Below are positions 8,901 to 14,922 of a DNA stretch of 18,556 nt, piece after piece. The notes under the pieces were generated by a model that was given only the letters and a program-made list of their open reading frames with translations, was not told where the DNA came from and searched no databases. A program made the position numbers and the translations under genes. How positions within the stretch are numbered: position 1 is the first letter of the stretch; the number at the start of each line of letters is the position of its first letter. The DNA is from JALYGK01 sp036259835 (GTDB taxonomy: Bacteria > Actinomycetota > UBA4738): the NCBI GenBank assembly GCA_036259835.1, contig DATABA010000117.1, forward strand, positions 1 through 18,556, read 5' to 3'.

Positions 8901-9147
8901 CGGCACGGAACGCCTGGACCCACGGCCAGTAGGGAGGTGCTCCGCCGGCCTCCCAACAGCGACCCATCAGCACGCGGGCACCCCGATCACGCGCTTCCCG
9001 GGCTATTTCTTCGCTGAGCCGGCTCTTCCCTATCCCGGCTTCGCCTGCAAGGAGGAAGAGCTGCCCTCGCCCAGAAAGGGCGTTCTCCAGTCCCTGTCGG
9101 AGCTCGTCGAGCTCATCTTCCCGTCCTACGAGGCCGCGGTCGCTCAC
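5917..9147 (-). CDS. AAA-ATPase/TPR signalling protein with C-terminal class III cyclase domain
   Basis: 1076 residues. The N-terminus has an AAA-16/STAND-type ATPase: Walker A GEAGIGKS at 35-42 and Walker B LVGILDDLH at 149-157. Next come about 450-900 residues of helical TPR-like repeats. The C-terminal 160 residues (from about 917) form a class III nucleotidyl cyclase domain: first metal Asp923 (FTDIVKST), second metal Asp967 (AGDGFF) and Arg1029 (HEAARIG). The purine-selecting Lys four residues before Asp967 is Asp963, and the transition-state Asn position is His1025, so catalysis is uncertain. In most relatives the cyclase lies at the N-terminus or a LuxR helix-turn-helix ends the protein; neither is seen here. 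GTG 9147 is the first possible start after the in-frame stop; a GAGGTGG site lies about 13 bases upstream. Confidence 0.9.
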   Translation of the reverse strand: MSDRGLVGREDELDELRQGLENALSGRGQLFLLAGEAGIGKSRLSEEIAREARDRGARVLMGRCWEAGGAPPYWPWVQAFRAALRDLDHETIRSLLGVRAPHLAQMLPEVLDAFDDLSLPTGLDPESARFHLFDAAATFVRNAARQRPLVGILDDLHAADEPSLLLLRFIAQEVAEARVLIVATYRDTEMRRGLAAAVADLVRQPTTRRRSLTGLSLPQVEELIESTTTIRPPAPVSETIYQETEGNPLFVAECARLLAAEGSLTNVAGATVTIKVPESVREVIERRLRHLSGDSRELLAMASVLGRDFALDPLLSLDGRSPADALDLLDEALRTGVAVEVPGSPGTFRFAHALIRDTLYDEIPPKRRMELHGRIGDALEDLYGETVDPPVAEMAHHFFRAARVGWLDKALPYLRRAAALAASRLAYEEAARHAEMALNVLDLKRPPDETTRCEVLLQLGDALARAGDAEGAKDAFLRGAEIARVRGMSDQLAHAALGYGGRFVWEAGRGDPHLLPLLEDALSALENEQSPLRARLMARLAGGPLRDELDRERRAEMSRRAVELARQLGDPATLAYVLDGRYAAVWWPDNLHERLQIGDEFLAAAENAEDKERLLQARHYRCLAFLEMGQMQRVYQELDEKRRLAEELHQPAQRWYVVSVEACLAVFQGRFEEAETLIDDMFQLGRRVQGDMAEPYMIGQLYSLRRLQGRLSEVEPTLNNLTKRFTTYPVLACELAETFAELGHRAKAGQVLSLLAEDDFSRLPKAEEWIFGMTLLSDTATILGDRSKADALYERLRPYADRNALSAPDACSGSVERNLGELARVLDRFDEAERHFGAALARNEEMGATPWVAMTQHHYGAMLLSSGSETARPRAIELLRASLETARTLGMSSLTRATAKSLGDVGESVPWTSRTTRTFMFTDIVKSTPLLEAIGDEAWENLKGWHDRTLRSLFSRHGGDEVDHAGDGFFIAFSDPQRAVNCAIAIQQALADHRRQQGFAPFVRIGVHTAEAMETAEGYGGRGVHEAARIGSLADANEIVASRRTAEELSEFTARNARTVELKGVSEPVEVVNIDW

Positions 9148-9171
9148 AGCGGCGTGTGACCCACCTCGGTG

Positions 9172-9639
9172 CTAGAGCGTTGGCTTCGTGACCATCAGGA
9201 AGATGATGACCGTGACGATGACCGCCATGATGATTCCCTGCGTCCGTCCTCTATTGGCGAGTGCCTTGTACGTTTCCGAGTTCGGACCTTCGGTCTGAAT
9301 CACTTCGATCTGCCGACGGAGCGTCGGCGTGTAGAGAAAGAACCCCATCGCGCCGAGTACAAGGAAGAGCCCGAGCGACGTGGCGATCCAGAAGGTCGTG
9401 AAGGACCAGTCGCCGACGAAGACATTGACGACTCCGGTCACGAGCAGCACCCCGTAGGCCGGGTTGGCCCACCGATCGTCCAGGATCTTGATCCCGCGAA
9501 GGACGTGCAGCTCGTGTTGCGGTTCGCGGGCGGCTCGCGCCAGCCAGATCCCATAGGACGCGTTGAACCCGACGGCCACGATCGCGGCGAAGATGTGGAT
9601 GAACTTGATAACGGTGTAGAGCCCGATGTCGGCGATCAT
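9172..9639 (-). CDS. DUF2269-like integral membrane protein
   Basis: 155 residues with four predicted transmembrane helices at about 6-33, 60-76, 82-104 and 134-151. The opening helix (YTVIKFIHIFAAIVAVGFNA) with His15 matches DUF2269 and related small four-helix membrane proteins, some of which resemble haem-binding CopD-type proteins. No function is established. ATG 9639 overlaps the stop of the upstream acidic-protein gene in ATGA, and a GAGGGCGG ribosome site lies upstream. The stop is 24 bases before the ATPase/cyclase start, so a membrane protein is translated next to the signalling protein and might serve as its sensor or partner (inference). Confidence 0.8.
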   Translation of the reverse strand: MIADIGLYTVIKFIHIFAAIVAVGFNASYGIWLARAAREPQHELHVLRGIKILDDRWANPAYGVLLVTGVVNVFVGDWSFTTFWIATSLGLFLVLGAMGFFLYTPTLRRQIEVIQTEGPNSETYKALANRGRTQGIIMAVIVTVIIFLMVTKPTL

Positions 9640-9887
9640 TCGCCGCCCTCGTTCCGACCTTCATCTCCGTCCTCCCGGCGTTCGCGGTCCGGTCCGGGTT
9701 CCTCGTCCGGTCCGGCGCCCGGCATCACGCCCGCCGGTTCCTGCCGCTTTTCCGCTTCGGTGAGCTGATCGAGCCCGGCAGTCACACCAGGTTCGGGTTC
9801 CACACTCTCGTGCCCCTCATGGATCCGCTCGCGTTCTTCGTCCCTTTGCTCCTGATCCTGTTCGTCCGCGTCATTCGACTCGGCCAT
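9636..9887 (-). CDS. Small acidic, disordered hypothetical protein
   Basis: 83 residues from ATG 9887. This start is chosen because AGGGGAGG (9892-9899, minus strand) is an almost ideal ribosome site at correct spacing; the frame stays open farther upstream but without support. Composition is dominated by Glu, Asp, Gln, Gly and Pro (MAESNDADEQDQEQRDEERE and onward), with no hydrophobic core, so it is probably intrinsically disordered. The stop overlaps the membrane-protein start by 4 bases. It is the first gene of the minus operon. I recognise no family. Confidence 0.6.
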   Translation of the reverse strand: MAESNDADEQDQEQRDEERERIHEGHESVEPEPGVTAGLDQLTEAEKRQEPAGVMPGAGPDEEPGPDRERREDGDEGRNEGGE

Positions 9888-9919
9888 CACGGCCTCCCCT
9901 CTGATTTCGTCAGATCTTG

Positions 9920-9955
9920 CCCCAGAACGCCTTTCGGCGTCACCGACGGCTGGGG
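9920..9955. repeat. Nested inverted repeat in the divergent intergenic region
   Basis: An inner perfect hairpin, ACGCC (9927-9931) TTTC GGCGT (9936-9940), is flanked by CCCCAG (9920-9925) and CTGGGG (9950-9955). On the minus strand the inner loop is the stable tetraloop GAAA. It lies between the divergent acidic-protein operon and the YtxH-like gene, where it could be a leader hairpin of the minus operon or an operator. No clear -10/-35 pair was found for either direction. Confidence 0.4.
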
Positions 9956-10002
9956 TGGGTATGTACCTGGGAAGCAGATCGACGGGGAGGTGTCCGAACG
10001 TC

Positions 10003-10656
10003 ATGGGAGCCGGATTGAAGGCAGTCGAGACAGGGACCAAGGCGGCGGCCAAGCTGAAGAGCAAGGACTGGAAGCGCCTGTTCGCCGATCTGACCGATCG
10101 GGTCGAAGAGATGAGCGGGGCGCTCCAGGAGGTCCTTCAGGAGCAGCGCGAGCGGCTGCCGGAGGTCCGGGAGCGGGCCGCGGCGGCGGCAGACGTCGTT
10201 CGTGACAAGGCTGGAGACGTCGCCGAAATCGCCCGCGACAAGGCGGGAGGCGCGGCTGAGACCATAGGGGGGGTGGCTGGAGCGGTCGCTGGAGCGGCTC
10301 GCGAGACGGCCGAGAAGGCGAAGGACAAGGCGCCCTCGTTCGAGCGCAAGGGCAGAAAGAAGAGGAGGCGACTCATGGGACTGATCTTCAACAAGTTCAC
10401 AGTGGGATTCGGGGCGGGCTACGTGCTGGGCGCGAAGGCCGGACGCGAACGGTACGAGCAGATCCTCCAGATGTGGAACCGCGTGAGCGGAAATCCCGCG
10501 GTGCGGCAGGCCGCCGAGCGTGGGAAGGCCGTGGTGGGTGACGCCGGCAGCAAGGTCGTCACCAAAATCCAGGAGCGTCGAAGCGGTCAGGACACGGGCG
10601 ACGGAGGCTCGGCGACGACTTCGGCGTTCCCGACCACCCAGCCACCGACGACATAA
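10003..10656 (+). CDS. YtxH-like coiled-coil/glycine-zipper protein
   Basis: 217 residues from ATG 10003, which follows GGGGAGGTG (9984-9992); an in-frame GTG at 9955 and ATG at 9961 have poorer context. The N-terminal about 120 residues are an Ala/Glu/Arg/Lys-rich helical region (LTDRVEEMSGALQEVLQEQR, repeated RDKAG units). A basic patch (ERKGRKKRRRL) follows, and then a YtxH-type segment, FGAGYVLGAKAGRERYEQIL, seen in many actinobacterial stress- or membrane-associated proteins. The C-terminal tail is Gly/Thr/Pro-rich. The family has no defined reaction. A second strong ribosome site precedes Met125 (see the separate entry). The next gene follows after 89 bases on the same strand. Confidence 0.78.
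   Translation: MGAGLKAVETGTKAAAKLKSKDWKRLFADLTDRVEEMSGALQEVLQEQRERLPEVRERAAAAADVVRDKAGDVAEIARDKAGGAAETIGGVAGAVAGAARETAEKAKDKAPSFERKGRKKRRRLMGLIFNKFTVGFGAGYVLGAKAGRERYEQILQMWNRVSGNPAVRQAAERGKAVVGDAGSKVVTKIQERRSGQDTGDGGSATTSAFPTTQPPTT
10361..10377 (+). promoter_or_regulatory. Internal ribosome site and start within the YtxH-like gene
   Basis: AGAGGAGG at 10361-10368 lies 6 bases before an in-frame ATG at 10375. Starting here would give a 93-residue protein beginning MGLIFNKFTVGFGAGYVLGA, which is the usual full-length shape of stand-alone YtxH-like proteins. The Lys/Arg-rich codons that form this ribosome site are also part of the longer protein, so chance is possible. Confidence 0.4.
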
Positions 10657-10708
10657 CCGCCGGAAACGAATCAGGCCGGCTTCTTGCCACGCCCATTCGT
10701 CCCTGAAA

Positions 10709-10728
10709 GAATTACGCGACTGTAATTC
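10709..10728. promoter_or_regulatory. Inverted repeat, possible operator
   Basis: GAATTAC (10709-10715) and GTAATTC (10722-10728) form a perfect 7-base inverted repeat with a 6-base spacer, AT-rich in a GC-rich background. ATTCGTC also occurs twice, at 10695-10701 and 10725-10731, exactly 30 bases apart (about three helical turns). The site is 18 bases before the TTG start of the next gene and has no T-run, so an operator is likelier than a terminator. Confidence 0.4.
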
Positions 10729-10745
10729 GTCTCCAGGGGGGACGA

Positions 10746-11063
10746 TTGACGGAGAAGAGCCCGGTCGACCAAGCGGTGGATGACGCCCGCGAATGGGTCG
10801 ACACGCTCGGGCCCAGCTGGGTCGCGAAGTTCGACCAGATGCATGCGGGCGTCCGGCGGTGGGCCGAAGAGGTCGGGATCGATCCACTCTCCTACGAGTT
10901 CCGCGCGTCGTGGTGCGTGGCCACCACGTTTCTCCACCGGATGGCCGAGATCATGGACGAGGACGACCACGAGGCCGCCGAGGGCATGGAGCGAATGACG
11001 AACATCGTCGCCACCGTCGGCCTGTGGGGCGTCGTGGCGAACGGCGAGCGAACCCCCCGCTGA
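10746..11063 (+). CDS. Hypothetical 105-residue protein
   Basis: 105 residues from TTG 10746; AGGGGGGAC just upstream serves as the ribosome site, and no ATG lies near. The sequence is helical and acidic (SPVDQAVDDAREWVDTLGPS, FDQMHAGVRRWAEEVGIDPL, RMAEIMDEDDHEAAEGMERM), with a conserved-looking WCVATTFLHRM segment and a hydrophobic stretch near the end (NIVATVGLWGVVA). It has no signal peptide and no catalytic motif that I recognise. A palindromic site lies directly upstream and may control it. Codon use is like the neighbours, which supports a real gene. Confidence 0.65.
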   Translation: MTEKSPVDQAVDDAREWVDTLGPSWVAKFDQMHAGVRRWAEEVGIDPLSYEFRASWCVATTFLHRMAEIMDEDDHEAAEGMERMTNIVATVGLWGVVANGERTPR

Positions 11064-11117
11064 CCGCTTCGTAGTACGGCCCCAGTTGTCCGCCGCGCGT
11101 TGATTCCTTGGTCGGCT

Positions 11118-11130
11118 TAGCATTTCGGGA
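11118..11130 (+). promoter_or_regulatory. Probable -10 of a leaderless glpD promoter
   Basis: TAGCAT (11118-11123) fits TAnnnT and lies exactly 6 bases before the ATG at 11130, while no Shine-Dalgarno sequence precedes that ATG. The geometry matches the site at 1763, suggesting a leaderless transcript. No good -35 is visible. Confidence 0.4.
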
Positions 11131-12677
11131 TGCTCGCCTTCTCCGGGGAGACCCGTCGCACCGCGCTTCAGCGCATGGCCGAGTCGGAGCTCGACGTCCT
11201 GGTGATCGGTGGAGGCATCACGGGCTGTGGCGTCGCCCTGGACGCCGTATCGCGAGGTCTTTCGGTCGGCCTGGTCGAAAAGGAGGACTTCGCCTCGGGA
11301 ACGTCGGGGCGGTCGTCCCGGCTGATCCATGGCGGCATGCGGTACCTGCAGCATTTCGAGTTCGGTTTGGTCCAGGAGTCGCTCCGCGAACGGGCGATCC
11401 TTCGACGAATCGCTCCACACCTCGTTCGGCCGATCCCCCTTTACGGACCCATGCCGAAGCTTCTCAGGCGCCTCTGGTTTCGGGTCGGGTTCAGCGTCTA
11501 CGACGGCCTGGCGGTCGGCCGGAACATCGCTCGCCATCGCGGCGTGGATTCCGAAGAGATGCACCGGGCCCTTCCAGGGCTGGCCTGGCCGGCGAAGGGA
11601 ACCGTGTACCACGAGTGCCGGACCGACGACGCGCGGCTCACGCTCGAGGTGGCGCGAACGGCCAGCGGGCTTGGCGCGCTCGTCGGGAACCATGCCGAGG
11701 TGACGGGCCTGCTCGGCGACGAGCGCGTGAGAGGCGCTCGAGTGGTGGACCGCGTGACGGGCGAGTCTGCAGAGATTCGAGCGCGAGTCACGGTCAACGC
11801 GACGGGCGTGTGGGCAGAGCAGGTCCATTCGCTCGGGACGGGCTCCACAGTACGTCTGCGCCCGAGCAAGGGGATCCATCTGGTTTTCCGCGAAGGAGCG
11901 GTGGGGACGCGAGCCGGAGTGATCCTTCCTTCGGCGGCGCACGACAAGCGGCTGATCTTCCTGATCCCGTGGGAAGGACGGGTGTACGCCGGAACCACTG
12001 ATACCGAGTACACCGGCGATCTGGCGGATCCGCCGGTCACCGACGACGACCGCGACTACCTTCTGGCGGCGGTGACGCGCGCGTTTCCCTCTGTGACGAA
12101 GGACGACGTGGTGGCGTCGTGGGCGGGGCTCCGTCCGCTTCTCGCCACCGACAAGGGGTCGACCGCGGATCTCTCGCGCAAGCACGCCATTTACGAGACG
12201 CCCCCGGGTCTGATCACGATCACGGGCGGAAAGCTGACGACGTTTCGTGCAATGGCGGAGGAGCTGGTCGACGGCGTCGCAAAGTCGCTGGGGAACCGCA
12301 ACCGCTCTCGAACGCGAAAGATCCCGTTGGGCCTTCATGCCGACCTTCAGGGAGCGCTCGCCCGGACTGGCTCCGAGGCAGAGCGAGTGGGACTTGGGGC
12401 TGAGGTGGGAAGGCGGTTCGTCTATCGGTTCGGTGACGACTGGACGGAGGCGCTTCGGCTTATCCGGGAGAACCCTTCGCTCGGCGAACCAGCCGTGGAC
12501 GGCCTTCCGGTCCTTCGGGTGGAACTCGAGCTCGCCCGAACGCGCGAGATGGCCCTTACCGACGACGACGTTCTCGTTCGTCGAACCCGGGTAACCACGA
12601 TGGACCATCGGGTTCGAGAACCGTCGGCAGGAGCACTCCAGGGTTCAGGAGGCCCTGCGGGTCCAGCGCCTGCTTGA
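11130..12677 (+). CDS. glpD: Glycerol-3-phosphate dehydrogenase (FAD-dependent, GlpD type)
   Basis: 515 residues. It oxidises sn-glycerol 3-phosphate to dihydroxyacetone phosphate, passing electrons via FAD to the respiratory quinone pool at the membrane. Visible signatures are the dinucleotide site GGGITGCG (27-34) with Glu50 closing the Rossmann fold, the GlpD hallmark SSRLIHGGMRYL (62-73), IPWEGRVYAGTTDTEYTGD, ITGGKLTTFRAMAEE, and the C-terminal domain ending MALTDDDVLVRRTRV near residue 488. The last 27 residues (Gly/Pro/Arg-rich) do not look like the helical end of other GlpD proteins. They are encoded inside the 3' end of the opposing flavoprotein gene. The catalytic core is intact, so the enzyme is probably active. 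Confidence 0.93.
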   Translation: MLAFSGETRRTALQRMAESELDVLVIGGGITGCGVALDAVSRGLSVGLVEKEDFASGTSGRSSRLIHGGMRYLQHFEFGLVQESLRERAILRRIAPHLVRPIPLYGPMPKLLRRLWFRVGFSVYDGLAVGRNIARHRGVDSEEMHRALPGLAWPAKGTVYHECRTDDARLTLEVARTASGLGALVGNHAEVTGLLGDERVRGARVVDRVTGESAEIRARVTVNATGVWAEQVHSLGTGSTVRLRPSKGIHLVFREGAVGTRAGVILPSAAHDKRLIFLIPWEGRVYAGTTDTEYTGDLADPPVTDDDRDYLLAAVTRAFPSVTKDDVVASWAGLRPLLATDKGSTADLSRKHAIYETPPGLITITGGKLTTFRAMAEELVDGVAKSLGNRNRSRTRKIPLGLHADLQGALARTGSEAERVGLGAEVGRRFVYRFGDDWTEALRLIRENPSLGEPAVDGLPVLRVELELARTREMALTDDDVLVRRTRVTTMDHRVREPSAGALQGSGGPAGPAPA

Positions 12678-14031
12678 TTCGGCGAAGCACGCCGACCCCG
12701 TTCTCACCGAGCTCCTCCGCCAGGAACGGAACCTTCAACCGGCCGACGCCGTGGTGGTGCGTCATGGTTCCGCCCGCCTTCAGACACGCCCGAACCGCTT
12801 CCTCCCACGCCTGGCCGTATCGGGACTCGGCGTCCGTGTCGTCGGCGCCCCTGATCAGGAACGTGAAGTAGAGGGACGAACCGGTCTCGTACAGATGGGA
12901 CAGGTGACAACCAACCGCCTGGGCGTGCTCGGAGAGCCTTGACCGGACCTCCCGGTAGATCTTCGGCACGTCTTTCCACAGGCCGGCGACCTCCATGGTG
13001 TCGACCACGAGGCCGGGCCCGAACAGGCGCTCCCGCCCCATGATCTGGCGATAGAGCTTGGTCGCGTCGTTGCGGTGCTCGAACCAGTGCTCTCCGTACC
13101 CGCCGCCCAGATCCTTCCCGCCGTTCGCGACGAGTCGTTCGCGTGCCACCTGTCGCCGTTCCGCGAGGCCGGGACCGTTCTTGCTGAACCCGATGATGGC
13201 GACGCTTCCGCCGGCGTGGACGATGGGACCGAACGCGAGCGCCGCGTCGGCCTCGTCGTATCCGCGAACGATCGTCGGCTGGACGTGGGCCCGAACCACT
13301 TCGCGCAAGGCCGACATGCAATTCTCAAACGTTTCGAATCCGAAGCCTTCCCACGCGAATCCCGTCGGCCGAGGCGAGCACGCCAGAAACGCCTCTGTCA
13401 CCACGGCCAACGTGCCCTCAGAACCGACAATGAGCTGGCGAAGATTCGGTCCTGCCGCCGAGCGCGGAACCGGCTGCATTCGCACGACCTCGCCACCGGC
13501 CAAAACGACCGTCGCGCCGATCAGAAGATCTTCGATCGCCCCGTAGCCAGTGGAAGCCTGGCCGGCCGAGGAGGCGGCGATCCACCCCCCGACCGTCGAG
13601 ATGGCGATGGACTGAGGGTAGTGCCCGAGCGTGAGGCCGTGCTCCTCGAGTTCGGCCTCCAGGCGGTCGCCCCGAATGCCCGCCTGCGTGTGGACGACCC
13701 GGGACAGGTCGTCGATGGCGATGACCTGGCTCATGTTCGACACGTCGAGGATGACGGTCCCTTCGCTGGCGGCAACACCACCGACCACGCCCGAGCCTGC
13801 ACCGCGGGTGACCACGGGAGTGCCGGTGTCGGCCGCCCAGGCCAGGACCGTCGAGACCTCCTCCGTCGATGCGGGGAAGATGACGGCCCGCGCGGCTCCC
13901 TGTGAGTCGCCCCGGGCGACCCGGAGCAGGGCGAGCGGGGAAAGGTCACGGGACCGCTCGGCCACGGCCGTGGGGTCCGTGATGACGGCGCCGCGGGACA
14001 GTCGGTCGCTGAGGTTCTCGAGATCGTCCAT
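12556..14031 (-). CDS. FAD-binding oxidase, alkyl-DHAP-synthase-like
   Basis: 491 residues from ATG 14031; the frame is open farther upstream, but that part overlaps the PfkB gene and lacks family resemblance. The N-terminal FAD-binding (PCMH/FAD_binding_4) domain has RGAGSGVVGG (76-85), and the region 136-168 has the alkyldihydroxyacetonephosphate-synthase pattern: GHYPQSIAISTVGGW, AGQAST and YGAIED. The C-terminal domain has THHHGVGR (424-431) and LDPQGLLNPGVLLP. Relatives in Mycobacterium are called AgpS; eukaryotic members swap the acyl chain of acyl-DHAP for an alkyl chain, while other bacterial relatives are 2-hydroxyacid oxidases. An unusual 22-residue tail ending ERERRRR follows the conserved end and overlaps glpD. 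Confidence 0.88.
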   Translation of the reverse strand: MDDLENLSDRLSRGAVITDPTAVAERSRDLSPLALLRVARGDSQGAARAVIFPASTEEVSTVLAWAADTGTPVVTRGAGSGVVGGVAASEGTVILDVSNMSQVIAIDDLSRVVHTQAGIRGDRLEAELEEHGLTLGHYPQSIAISTVGGWIAASSAGQASTGYGAIEDLLIGATVVLAGGEVVRMQPVPRSAAGPNLRQLIVGSEGTLAVVTEAFLACSPRPTGFAWEGFGFETFENCMSALREVVRAHVQPTIVRGYDEADAALAFGPIVHAGGSVAIIGFSKNGPGLAERRQVARERLVANGGKDLGGGYGEHWFEHRNDATKLYRQIMGRERLFGPGLVVDTMEVAGLWKDVPKIYREVRSRLSEHAQAVGCHLSHLYETGSSLYFTFLIRGADDTDAESRYGQAWEEAVRACLKAGGTMTHHHGVGRLKVPFLAEELGENGVGVLRRIKQALDPQGLLNPGVLLPTVLEPDGPSWLPGFDERERRRR

Positions 14032-14047
14032 GAGGGGGGATAGTAAT
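14031..14047 (-). promoter_or_regulatory. Probable -10 of a leaderless promoter for the flavoprotein
   Basis: On the minus strand TACTAT (14045 to 14040) lies 8 bases before ATG 14031, and the intervening bases are only C and T, so there is no ribosome site. The same AT-rich island (GATAGTAAT on the plus strand) also lies just upstream of the divergent PfkB gene and could serve both. Confidence 0.38.
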
Positions 14048-14061
14048 GGGAACCTGTGGGG

Positions 14062-14892
14062 GTGCGCGCGGCGGTCGTGGGGCACGTCGAGTGGATCGAG
14101 TTCGCCCGGGTCGAACGGGTCCCACGGGCGGGGGAGATCGTTCACGCACGCGAGACGTGGGAGGAGCCGGGCGGAGGCGGGTCGGTGGCCGCCGTTCAGC
14201 TCCAGCGGCTTACCGGAGATTGCACGTTTTTCACCGCGCTGGGCGAGTCGGAACTGGGCAGGCGGGCGCTGAGGGAGCTGACCGAGCGCTTTGGGGTACG
14301 CGTCGAAGCCACGTTTCGGCAAACCAGGCAGCGGCGGGCCTTCACGTTCATCGACGATGCCGGCGAACGGACCATCACCGTGATCGGGGATCGATTGGGG
14401 CCCGATGGCGCCGACCCGCTTCCCTGGGATGGCCTGGAGGGAGTCGACGGCGTGTATTTCACAGCAGGGGACCGAGGCGCACTGGAGGCCGCTCGGAGAG
14501 GGCGTGTCTTGGTGGCGACGCCCAGGGCGATGCCGGTCCTTAAAGGGTCCGGCGTCCTCCTCGACGCGTTGGTCGGAAGCGGAACCGACGCGGACGAGAG
14601 GTTCGAACCGGGGGACCTGGATCCGCCGCCTCGGCTGGCCGTCTGGACTGAAGGCAGCAAGGGAGGGCGGTACGTCACGGCCGACGGTGCGAGTGACCGG
14701 TTCGAAGCCGCGCCCGTCCCGGGTCCGATGATCGACACGTACGGGACGGGGGACACCTTCGCCGCGGGACTGACCTACGCGCTCGCGGCCCGCTCCTCGG
14801 TCGAGGACGCCCTGTCGTTCGCCGCGCGATGCGCCGCGATTCGGCTCACCGGCCGGGGACCGTACGGCCGAGACATCTCGGCGGCGATGTGA
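14062..14892 (+). CDS. PfkB-family carbohydrate kinase
   Basis: 276 residues from GTG 14062, chosen because family members begin (M/V)RAAVVGHVEW; GTG 14056 would add two residues. The ribokinase/PfkB fold is shown by the N-terminal strand, the GGGGSVAAVQLQRL (37-50) sugar-site glycine cluster, and DTYGTGD (225-231), the ATP-binding/catalytic signature D(T/S)xGAGD with Thr in place of Ala; the catalytic Asp231 is kept. It would phosphorylate a sugar or nucleoside in the cytoplasm, but the substrate cannot be named. It is divergent from the flavoprotein with 30 bases between starts. The small antitoxin-like ORF follows 30 bases downstream. Confidence 0.88.
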   Translation: MRAAVVGHVEWIEFARVERVPRAGEIVHARETWEEPGGGGSVAAVQLQRLTGDCTFFTALGESELGRRALRELTERFGVRVEATFRQTRQRRAFTFIDDAGERTITVIGDRLGPDGADPLPWDGLEGVDGVYFTAGDRGALEAARRGRVLVATPRAMPVLKGSGVLLDALVGSGTDADERFEPGDLDPPPRLAVWTEGSKGGRYVTADGASDRFEAAPVPGPMIDTYGTGDTFAAGLTYALAARSSVEDALSFAARCAAIRLTGRGPYGRDISAAM

Positions 14893-14922
14893 CGTAGTTC
14901 ACTGCGGCAGGACCCGCCCTCC

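Noticed and set aside
9888..10064. 59-residue extension of the small acidic protein
   Set aside because: A near-ideal ribosome site directly precedes ATG 9887 and the extension would overlap the divergent gene.
10671..12608. 645-residue open frame on the minus strand
   Set aside because: It is antisense to glpD and the 105-residue gene, Arg/His/Pro-rich, with no recognisable domain.
14032..14322. N-terminal extension of the flavoprotein reading frame by 97 residues
   Set aside because: The extension overlaps the PfkB gene and looks unlike other members; ATG 14031 matches the family start and has a possible promoter.
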